DNA from: Vitellaria paradoxa
Taxonomy: Eukaryota > Streptophyta > Magnoliopsida > Ericales > Sapotaceae
Direction of reading: 5' to 3'
DNA length: 64,000 nt
Assembly (NCBI GenBank): GCA_019916065.1
Contig: CM034234.1
Span: forward strand, 8,592,342 to 8,656,341
The notes below the pieces were generated by a model that saw only the letters and a list, made by a program, of their open reading frames with translations, searched no databases and was not told where the DNA came from. Below are positions 1 to 9,360 of this stretch, in pieces. Made by a program: the position numbers and the translations under genes. Position 1 is the first letter of the stretch. Each line of letters starts with the position of its first letter.

Positions 1-1460
1 TAGAGCTTCACAATAACTCTTCCGGCTGTGCTAGTCAGGACCCCTCACCAAGAGGCCTCCCTGCACGTTTGTCTATCAAAGCAAGGAGATCCCCAAGAAC
101 TTGGCTCTGCCTTGGCTAGCATTCTCCAAAATTTTGCATTTGAGCTACTTTACCCACCCTCCGTATTCCCTTTAGGCTAAGAGCATGCCCAAGGGGCTTC
201 CTTTTCCTCCTAAGAACACCCTCAAGGGATTAGTAAGGATACATGTGGATTGGCGGCTAGAACTAGGGGTTCTCTAGCATACTTCATTGCCTCCTATGAG
301 GGCTTGAAATTCTGGTTAGGTCTCAGCAAGAGAGCGCTCCATTACATAACAATGTTAAATGAGTGCATGCTCATTCATATTATCATACCACGATCTTTGT
401 AGCACCTAACTGTGCAGGAGGTGACATTTCTACCTTATCAGGGACAACCACCTCCTAAGTTACTCAGGCCATGCATGAATGGCCAGCTGGCCTTGACTCA
501 CTTATGGAGCATGGCCAAGCTGGCCTTCGAGACTTGATTTCACTAGAAATAAGAGGCTTTCCTCCTTTCTCCATTATTTGTCATCTCTTTTCATAGTAGT
601 AACTCTATTCAACTGCTCTCTATCTCTCCCTCTTACTTTAGACTACATAAGCCTTCAGTGGTTTCTCACTATAGATGACACTTACCATTCTTCTAACCGC
701 CAAAACCACTAATTCAGGTAGCTTTAACTATCAGCATCTAACTCCATTTGGGGAAGGGTGCAGATTTTCATCGATGGCTCTTACCAAGAAGGTTGTTTCA
801 TAATCTAATCACTGGACAAGAGGTCGTTGAGACTGCCTCTTAGTTTTACGGAGAACACTGGCCCTTAGCTGTTAGTTGACAAGTAATGGACCCCAACATG
901 CATGGAAAATCACAAACTTCAGCACAGTGCCCCCCATACAACAACCCATGAAATAGTCTCAACAAGTCATGCTAAAGACTTAATTTTTGGACCTTCTAAT
1001 GAGGCAAAGCTCGGTGACAGCCACAGGCCAAACTTCCCTTATACTGCCAACTTTGGCAGTGGTGTTGCCAACTTTGTCATAGGATTTGTCTTCTATTGGG
1101 AAACTTGGTTAAAAATTATATGCAACGTTTTTCACCATCCTCCATCTTGTTCGAGAAATCTGAACAACTCTCTGACAGTACTAAGAAAGAAAAGGTATAA
1201 TATTGCTTTAGAAAATTAACAAGGTAGGTGACAGCTATGCAATTCATATGCCCTCCGAAGCATATTGCCAGCATGCTCATACTTGAGGAAAAGGCATGGC
1301 TGATACCAAGCATTATCTAAGTGGTGAAAAGCTTTGTAATATTTTCTTTTCTTTAATATATATATATATATATATCAGACTTCATGTCGAATTTTTCTCT
1401 TTTAGTCATGTATTTTGTCATGCATGTATGTCTGCATTTACTTATTTAAGTAGTTAACGC
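1..1460. other. Intergenic, no gene recognised
   Basis: No open frame here has the length, composition or motifs of a real gene. The stretch is less AT-rich than most of the window and reads like old retroelement debris: a pyrimidine-rich block near 590-640 and a directly repeated GGCCAGCTGGCC / GGCCAAGCTGGCC motif near 481-520. A (TA)n tract lies at about 1358-1375. I could not find paired LTRs or coding remnants that would classify it. Confidence 0.4.
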
Positions 1461-1689
1461 TTAGGCTATGTTTGGTTGTGGGAATGGAATGGAACCCATT
1501 CCTACTTTACTATATTTCTACGTTTGATATTAAAAAATGAAGTTGGAATCTTATTCCCTCAAAATAGCTATTCACACATTAAATAGGAAAATGCATTCCT
1601 TAATTTATGTGATGGAATAGCCATTCAATTCCAATTAAGATTCTATTAAAAAAAAAAAGTTATCATCGTTTTTGCGATCACAGATTTCT

Positions 1690-2215
1690 GTTGATCGCTC
1701 TCACAGATCGTAAAATGACCATTTTACTCCTGGACATGTTTTCAATCTAGATTTGCATTCTAGACATTTCAAAAGGTTTGGAAATATTCTTTGCCAAGTT
1801 TCAAGTCAGCTTAACAAATTTTGGGCCAATCCATACTTAAACCGTAAAATGATTATTCTAAACCTGACCACATTTTTCACCAAAATTTGTATTATAGACA
1901 TCCCAAAAAACTAAAAAACTTGTTAAGTTTATTATCAGCTCAATAAATTACAGCCCAATCCAAACTTGATTCATAAAATAATTGCTTTGCCTTTGGACCT
2001 ATTTTGGCCCAAATTCGTATTCTGGGCTTCTTAAAAGGTTATAAAAAAATATTTATCAATTTATCAACATATTTCTTAATAGTTAAGCAAATTTTTGCTC
2101 CATCTAAACTTAAGTTGTAAAATGATCGTTTTACCTCTAGCTCGTTTTTGGCCCAAATTCGTGATCGGGGCTTCCCAAAAAGAGAAAAAATATTCATCGA
2201 CTTGGGCCCCTTTTT
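1690..2215. repeat. Degenerate ~130-bp tandem repeats, left arm
   Basis: Four diverged units can be lined up on a shared core resembling 'attcgtattctgggcttc', near 1750, 1887, 2014 and 2156. Each is followed by an A-rich stretch and a segment like 'tgtaaaatgatcgtttta'. The same unit resumes at 6418, so the array was continuous before the insertion. Confidence 0.6.
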
Positions 2216-2607
2216 TTTTTTTTTTATGGAAAATTATGTTTAAGTCATACTTTGTAATCTTTTAAGGTTATTAGTCACACCAAAAAAAAAGTATTGCTTT
2301 TAAGTCCCATTAATATAGAAAGTTTTGTGTTTAAGTCACACTTTTGAGTGAGTCCCACGAGTTTATTTTAAATATAGTTTCTAATATACCATTATTTCTA
2401 TAATTAAGTTACACAAGTTATTTCCGGGAATCATGTGAAGATATGGTTCACTGAGAATCACGCTTCTTCCGTTTTTTTTTTTCATTCCTTGTTTTCAGTT
2501 TCATGGATTGATTTTGCCGATCGGCATTTTGAACTATCTTCAAAACAGTACCGGTATTGTTTCAAAAAATATGATGATGCTGGTTCGTATGATTAGTTTG
2601 TGTTATA

Positions 2608-3596
2608 CAATGTTGTTAAAATCAAGATTTTACCTAAAATTAGTCGAGGGGTTGTAAAATTGAATCGTAAAATCGTAAGATTTTACTTACAACTTAATTT
2701 TTGAAATCATAGTCTATATAATATAATATTTTAAAATTTACAACTTTCAATTTGATATGATCACGTCGTCTAAGTAGAAAGACACTCACTTTATGGCTAG
2801 TATTTATAAAAAATGACAAAAAAAAAGTTTATCAGTTAAAAAAAACATTTTTAGCAAAAACAAAAATCATAATTCAGGAAAAACAAAAAAAATGAACCTA
2901 AAAGAAATTCAAACAATCCTAAAAAAATGAACCTGAACCAGAAAAATTCAACAGCATGGGTCGGCAAAAAAAAAAATTCACAAAATGGAGATCTAAAAAA
3001 AATGGAGAGAAACGCACCCAAAAATTTTTTTTTTCAGATTTTTAAGAAAAATCTCAACAGCAGATCTAAGAAAAAAAATCTCAACAATAGATTTTTAAGA
3101 AACCCAGATCTAAAAAAAAATGGAGAGAAAGCAAAAACAAAATAACTTAAACCAAAAGAACTAGAAAGTGGTTTGCAGCATTCGCCGGTGTCCGGAAGCT
3201 GAATCGGGCCAATTGGCAGGTGGGTCTCTGCTGGGTCTCTCTTTGCTCGTCCTTCGTTTCTCCTTCGCGCGGCTGCCGAGGCTTGCACAGAATCCACAGA
3301 TCAATTGCTTTTTACAGTTGAGTCTTCTTCTGACCGTGTGAGGATTTTAACCCAATTTGACTTTTTACTATTATACCCCTCTTAATTAGTTGTAACTACA
3401 AAAAAAAAAACCTTAACTTTTTAAAATCGTTGAAATCGTAAGTAAAATTGGGATTTTACTAATTTTACCCCATAAAATCGCTTTTTCACCGATTTTACCC
3501 CAGAAACCAATTTTGATGCGATTTAACAAGGTCTTGCTCTGTAACATCGTAAAATCGTACGATTTTACGATTTAAATCGTGATTTTAACAACATTG
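2608..3596. mobile_element. hAT-like non-autonomous element, 989 bp
   Basis: Terminal inverted repeats of about 16 bp (CAATGTTGTTAAAATC and its complement) bound the element. Candidate 8-bp target duplications flank it: GTGTTATA at 2600-2607 and GTGTTATG at 3597-3604, one mismatch. Removing the element restores the ~200-bp repeat seen uninterrupted elsewhere in the array. Subterminal regions are full of 'aaatcgtaaaatcg' copies on both strands. The middle holds a distinctly GC-richer stretch (about 3180-3300) that might be captured host DNA. No transposase is present. Confidence 0.65.
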
Positions 3597-4280
3597 GTGT
3601 TATGTATCGATTGATGTTTTTTATGGCAATATGAAAATAGTACCGGTACTGTTTTCAAAACAGTACCATGAATTATAAGCAGATGACGAGTTTTCATGGT
3701 AAAAGAAATTCATGGGACCGATCGGCGTTTTGAGTTATTTCAAAATAGTACTAGTACTGTTTAAAAAAATATGATGATGTTGGCTCATATGGTTGGTTTG
3801 TATTATATATAGATTGATGTTTTTTATGGCAGTATGAAAACAGTACCGGTACTATTTTCAAAACAGTACCATGGATTTTAAGCAGATGACGAGTTTTAAG
3901 GGCAAGAGAAATCCATGGGGCCGATTGGCGTTTTGAGCTATCTTCAAAACAGTACCGGTACTGTTTCAAAAAACATGATGATTTTGGCTAGTATGGTTAG
4001 TTTGTGTTATGTATCGATTAATGTTTTTTATGGCAGTAAATAATACCGGTACTGTTTTCAAAACAGCACTATGAATTATAAGCAGATGACGAGCTTTAAG
4101 GGCAAGAGAAATTCATGGGGCCGATTGGCGTTTTAATCTATCTTCAAAATAGTACCGGTACTGTTTCAAAAATATGATGATATTGGCTCGTATGGTTGGT
4201 TTGTTTTATGTATCGATTGATATTTTTTATGGCAGTATGAAAATAATACCGGTACAATTTTGTATCGGTATTGTTTTCAA

Positions 4281-5999
4281 GCTTGCTAAATCTAGAGATA
4301 GACAGACCAAGGATTTAAACCAAGTTAAATGCATTAAGGATGAGGATGAAAAGATATTAGTAAAGAAAGAGGAGATAAAGGAGCATTGGAAGAGCTACTT
4401 CTACAAGTTATTTAACGAAAGCAGTAGTAGTGACATACATTTGGGACAGTTTACCACTTTTAGGGAAGAATTAAATTTTATATTCTATAGGAGAATCAGT
4501 AGGGAAGAAGTAAAAGAAGTATTAAAAAGGATGAAGAATGGGAAAGCGGTTGGGCCAGATGGTATCCCTATTGAGGTTTGGAGGTGCTTAGGAGAGGATG
4601 GCATAAGTTGATTGACAAAACTTTTTAATATAGTGCTAAAGAGCAAGAAGATGCTTGATGCATGGAGGAAAAGTATCCTTATACCCATATACAAGAACAA
4701 AGGAGATATTCAGAACTGTGCGAACTACCACGGGATTAAATTGATGAGCCATACGATGAAATTATGGGAGAGAGTTATTGAGAGAAGACTAAGAAGGACA
4801 ACAAACGTTTCAGAGAACCAATTTGGTTTCATGCCTGGAAGATCAACTATGGAGGCTATCTTTTTCTTGAGGAGGTTAATGGAACAGTATAGAGAAGGTC
4901 AAAAAGATTTACATATGGTGTTCATCGATTTAGAGAAGGCATATGATCGGGTTCCTAGGGAGATTCTATGGAGAGTATTGGAAAAGAAAGGAGCGTGTGT
5001 CGCATATATTGAGGCGATAAAGGACATGTATGATAGAGCCATGACATCTATACGGACAACTGGTAGAGAGACTAATGAGTTCCCTATCACGATTGGTTTA
5101 CATCAAGGCTCAGCGTTAAGCCCGTACTTGTTTGCTTTAGTTATGGATGAGATTACTAGACATATTCAGGATGAGGTGCCGTGGTGTATGCTATTTGCAG
5201 ATGATATTGTTTTAGTAGATGAGACGAGAGAAGGAGTGAATGCTAAGCTAGAATTGTGGCATGATACGTTAGAAACAAAAGGGTTTAGGCTAAACCGATG
5301 CAAGACGGAATATATGGAATGTAAGTTTAGTCAAAATAAAATAACGGGTAGTATAGAAGTAAGTTTAGGCACACAAAAGATTGTAGAGAAAGATAAATTT
5401 AGGTACCTTGGATCTATGGTGCAACAAGATGGAGGGATTGATACTGATGTAAGTCACAAGATTCAAGCTGGGTGGACCAAATGGAGGAGTGCTTCGGGGG
5501 TTTTGTGCGACCGAAAAATCTCCCTCAAGGTGAAAGGAAAGTATTATAAGGTAGCGGTTAGACCAGCGCTGCTATATGGATCAGAGTGTTGGGCAGTAAA
5601 GCATAATCATGGTCAGAAGATGGCAGTTGCGGAGATGAGGATGCTAAGATGGATGTGCGGGATTACAAGGAAAGATAGGATTAGGAACGAGGAGATTAGG
5701 GGTAAAGTAGGAATAGCACCGATTGAAGATAAAATGAGAGAAAATCGATTAAGATGGTTTGGCCATGTTAGAAGGCGTCCAGCAGAGGCACCTGTTAGAA
5801 GGTGTGAAAGTATGGAGATTGCCAGGAGTAGGAGAGGTAGAGGAAGACCCAAGAGAAGCTGGAAAGAAACCATTAAACATGACCTGACCTACCTAGATTT
5901 ATCGGAGGACATGCCCCTAAACAGATCTAATTGGCGTCGACAAATCCATATAGCCGATCCCACCTAGTGGGAAAAGGCTTGATTTGGTTTGGTTTGGTT
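4281..5999 (+). mobile_element. 5'-truncated RTE-type LINE
   Basis: A non-LTR retrotransposon copy inserted into one of the ~200-bp repeats. A perfect 12-bp target duplication, TATTGTTTTCAA, flanks it (4269-4280 and 6000-6011). The element begins in the linker upstream of the reverse transcriptase, so the endonuclease domain is missing, as expected from 5' truncation during target-primed insertion. The 3' end is a short TTTGG-type repeat (about 5978-5999) rather than poly(A), a known habit of RTE elements. Confidence 0.85.
4282..5967 (+). pseudogene. RTE LINE reverse transcriptase (interrupted)
   Basis: One reading frame runs from the element's 5' truncation to a TAG at 5965-5967, broken by an in-frame TGA at 4609-4611. 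Visible parts are the region before the RT fingers (QTKDLNQVK), the finger/palm motifs ([30 protein letters not shown]), the [11 protein letters not shown] motif, the catalytic FADDIVLV box and a C-terminal region with WFGHVRRRP. The apurinic endonuclease domain normally found upstream is absent. With the stop and the truncation it cannot make a full ORF2 protein. Apart from the stop the frame is open, so the insertion is not very old. Confidence 0.9.
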
Positions 6000-6417
6000 T
6001 ATTGTTTTCAAAACAGTATCATAAATTATAAGCAGATGACGAGTTTTCATGGTAAAAGAAATCCATGGGGCCGATTGGCGTTTTGAGCTATTTCAAAACA
6101 GTACCGGTACTGTTTCAAAATCAGAAAAAATAAAGATACTTAGGAATGATGATCGATTTAGGTTTTTCCCAAACAGTTTTGATTTTGTTCCAAAAATCAA
6201 TTTTGCTTGTTTTGTAAAGAAGATGGAAAGTCACGGAAGTTATGAGTGAGGTGTGCACTATTTTCAGATAAAATTGACAGTTTTGAAATGTAGTGAAAAA
6301 CGCGTGATGTCCTTTTTTGTCTTTTTATTGCAAGTGTGACTTATTCACAAATAAGTTTTTTTGGTATGACTAAAATCTTTATAAGTCCATAAATAGTGAC
6401 CGGCCTCCAAAACTCCC

Positions 6418-7020
6418 TTTTTTTTAACCCATATTCACATTTTGGGCTTCCTAAAAGGCTAAAAAATATCACTTCATATGTTCTTTTTTTTCTTTTTTTC
6501 TTTTTTTTTGGTCTTTTATATCAATTAAGCAAATTATGGACCCATTTAAACTTTGGTAAAAATTACCCTTCTACCCCTAGGCTCTTTTTTAGTCCATATT
6601 CGCTTTATGGGATTCCCAAAAGACTAAGAAATATTGTTTGATATGTTTCTTATTAACTAAGCAAATTTGGTCTGATTCGAACATGTGCAAAAAATGGGTG
6701 GTTTTTTTTTGGCCCATATTTGCATTCTAAGGTTCCCAAAAAGGTTGAAAAATAATCTTGAACAAGTTTCTTGTCAACATATCAAATTCTATCAATTGGA
6801 ATTCGAACAAAAAATATCAATTTTCCCATGGACCCCGTTTTAGGTCCAGATTCACAATATGGGCTTTTCAAATGGTAGAGATATATTTCTTGATATATTT
6901 TTATCAAGCAAATTTCAAGCGAATTCTAATTCCAGCTGAAAAATGATCATTTCATCTTTGAGTCCATTTCACCAAAATTCATATTTTGGGCTTCCTAAAA
7001 GGGCGAGAAATAGTCATTGA
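6418..7020. repeat. Degenerate ~130-bp tandem repeats, right arm
   Basis: Five more units of the repeat seen at 1690-2215, with cores near 6429, 6596, 6716, 6847 and 6969, in the same orientation. They begin directly after the inverted end of the MULE-like element. Confidence 0.6.
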
Positions 7021-8459
7021 TATGTCTTATTTTATTTTATTTTATTTTTTTTGATTGTTAAAAACATAAAATAATAAAATTCACTTTTATAGTCTTTAAA
7101 AAATTGATGTTGTGATTTTTATTACATTTCATTTTATTCCGTCATATTTAAAATATGTTATCAAATTATGGGACTAGGAATGTTTATTCTATTTCCATGA
7201 TTTTCACGTTGGCAACCAAACAAATGAATTGAATGGGCATTCCCATCTCCATTCCATTCTGTTCTTGTGTATTAAATATAGCTTTAGTCATTACATTATA
7301 TGCACGATCATATCCACTTTGCAATTAGTTTTGCTAAAGCTCCGGCATCTCTCACTAATTGTTCACACTTTCCAACTCTGATTCCTAGTCATATATGGCC
7401 ATGCGTAAAGACATCAAGGTTACCATTTATAAACATGCAACAGGAACCTAACACAACTGCACTTAAGGCTTTGTAGAACATGTAAACGATTTGTAGATTC
7501 AGCTCTCTATTTTACATGCATTGCAAATGCCAGAAAGGCAGATTGTTCTAGCAATCAGGCAATTATTGCCAGCCAAAGGCAGACTCAAAGCCATCTAAGA
7601 ATAACCAACCACTTCTAAGCCACCAATAGTAATTGAAATCTAGATCTCCAAAACCAGGATAAATTTGAGTCTTCTAAAGAACTAAGTATACATACTGCAA
7701 AGTGCAAGTCTTTAGTGTGTCGTTTCAATCACTAATTGAAAAGAACAGAAAAAAGTAATATGAATTTCAGCACCCAATAAAGGTATATAGATATATTTTC
7801 AGAATTATGTTTTCCATTATTCTATAGCAAATGAAGCAAGAAATTCATCACTACGACTGCAGCCATTATAAAAGTTCCCCTGCAAATGATATTAGAAAGA
7901 ATTCAAGGACACATCCATTCAAAAATGTCAATTCATATGATGATATAATCAATTATAATAACCCATTAGTAAGTCCTAAACAATGAATTTCTGCCAGACT
8001 GCAGAACCTTCCCTGAATCAACAACTTATTTCAAAAAAAAAATAAAAAAAAAAACTTCTTTTTGACCTTGGAAATGAAACAGTAAAATGTTGAATAAAAA
8101 TAAAGTTTATAAATTGCCAGAACTCAAACCCATTATAGGGTGAGCAGCATTCTTGAAGCTGGAGTATATACTAAGTGGTAATTTAAATGTAGGCAAATGC
8201 GCGTATACAATGATCACATTCATATATGTGTGTATATGTATATTCTTCGACCGTCAACTAAAATGCATATACAGAAATTGATTATATATATATATATATA
8301 TATATATGTATAAACTGTGATTGGGAATCAAATAATGGGGTATTCAGGGCAGCAAGATCATAAGCATATTCGGAACAATTCTTGGCATTTCGCAACGGGG
8401 AAGATTTCTTCCTGAAGATGACACATTGATTTCTCAAATCCGGGAAGATATTAACGAAT

Positions 8460-8625
8460 GAGAAAGCGTACAATACCTTAATCGCGCGTTTTCAAAGACT
8501 GATTGCGGAGAACATCGAAGAGGAAAATAGAGTTGGACTTTGAAGGAGAGAGAATTGACTTTGCGATATCGGGTTGGGCGGGCAATGGTGGGCCGGGCTT
8601 CCAGAGGTTAACAGTTCGGCCTAAA
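8460..8625 (-). promoter_or_regulatory. Possible housekeeping-type promoter or first exon, minus strand
   Basis: Read on the minus strand, this segment has GGCCCA/TGGGCC (site II-like) elements (8588-8602), then a CT-rich leader and a GCGCG-containing stretch (8480-8485). This composition is common at plant housekeeping promoters and first exons. The minus-strand frame that follows (8473-8282) codes for nothing recognisable, so the transcript, if any, is unidentified. Confidence 0.25.
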
Positions 8626-8924
8626 TTTTAATTTTAAATCTGGTTCTATATTAATTTTTTGATATCAAACTCGTCAAATTAAACTTCCTTATTTTATAAA
8701 TTAATTTTTTACTATTTATTATATAACTATTTTTGAAAATTTACACTGTTAAAAATCATTAATTAAAGTTATAATATTTGGAAATTAACCTATTAAATAA
8801 TAAAATTTTTGCCAAACACCTAAATAGTGTTAAAAATTATTAAATTAGTGGTTTAGATGTATTGACATTATTTTAATTCAAAAAAAAAAAACATAAACGT
8901 ATTTGAACAGTTAAAATTAAGGTT

Positions 8925-9140
8925 TCGTTTGGCAAAAATAGCTGGTAGTTGCTATTAACTTTTTCACTTTTTCTAAAATAACCAAATTTATCTTATGATA
9001 TTTTAATTTTTTTTTAAATTTTTAAGGGAAAAAATGTTTAATTAACAAAAAATTAAAAAATTAACTACTAAAAGTTGAATTTTTTTTCATCCCAAACACA
9101 AAAAAAAACTAACTTTTTACTTTCCAAATCAAGTCTTAAT
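8925..9140. mobile_element. MITE-like repeat, family B
   Basis: It begins 'aaggtttcgtttggcaaaaa' and ends 'aaatcaagtctta', with inverted AT-rich interior segments (ttaactttt / aaaagttgaa). Related copies lie at about 13134-13370, 49208-49447, 50765-51010 and 55490-55760. Ends are approximate. Confidence 0.4.
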
Positions 9141-9360
9141 CCAACGATCGTGATTGTAAGTTATAGCTTCTCCCAAATCCCAACAAATGGAGCCAAACAA
9201 TCAAATTACGACTATAATGACCAAGAAAATTGATGAACAAATGTGAACGGTGATATTATTACAAAATTAATAAAAAAAAATAAAATCACAGGAATTCAGC
9301 ATGGAACAAATTAATTAGAAACACACCAGGAGTTTTAAGAAATTAGTTGACTAAACCTAG

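Larger units (their letters stand above)
2502..6130. repeat. ~200-bp tandem repeat with CAGTACCGGTACTG palindrome
   Basis: About five copies can be aligned on 'catggggccgattggcg' (near 2502, 3711, 3914, 4114 and 6064). Once the two insertions are subtracted the period is about 200-220 bp. Each copy carries one or two versions of the palindrome CAGTACCGGTACTG; perfect copies lie at 3950-3963 and 6099-6112. The palindrome is usually flanked by inverted TTTCAAAA / TTTTGAAA. Confidence 0.75.
2226..6416 (-). mobile_element. Non-autonomous MULE-like element (same family as 58685-64000)
   Basis: The right end (6397-6412) is the exact reverse complement of 16 bases at 58690-58705. The similarity continues inward for about 250-300 bp, through the terminal repeat and the 5'-untranslated-like region of the 58.7-kb element. 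The left end is more diverged but keeps 'tttaagtcatac'. No transposase or protease coding remains: the body is a ~200-bp tandem repeat plus two later insertions (2608-3596 and 4281-5999). It looks like an internally deleted derivative. The left boundary and the target duplication are uncertain because both junctions lie in T-runs. Confidence 0.55.
1462..7262. mobile_element. Composite nested repeat locus (outermost layer)
   Basis: Both ends carry the TTTGGTTG and GGAATGGAATGG motifs seen at the ends of small plant DNA transposons (left at 1464-1495, right, inverted, at about 7210-7258). The inside consists of degenerate ~130-bp repeat units, four on the left and five on the right. The set is split by a MULE-like insertion at about 2226-6416, which holds two further insertions. 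The exact ends and the target duplication of this outermost layer could not be fixed, so calling it a single transposon is inference. Confidence 0.45.
7262..9360. other. Intergenic region downstream of the GDSL gene
   Basis: No coding exon could be supported. The part from 7290 to 8200 has mixed composition without a usable frame and may hold untranslated or non-coding transcribed sequence. A (TA)n tract is at 8283-8307. The part from 8640 to 9360 is AT-rich and includes a MITE-like copy. A possible promoter pointing left lies at 8460-8625. Confidence 0.4.

Noticed and set aside
902..1219. 105-codon frame near the window start
   Set aside because: No domain, signal or codon bias visible; the surroundings look like old repeat, and an opposite-strand frame overlaps it.
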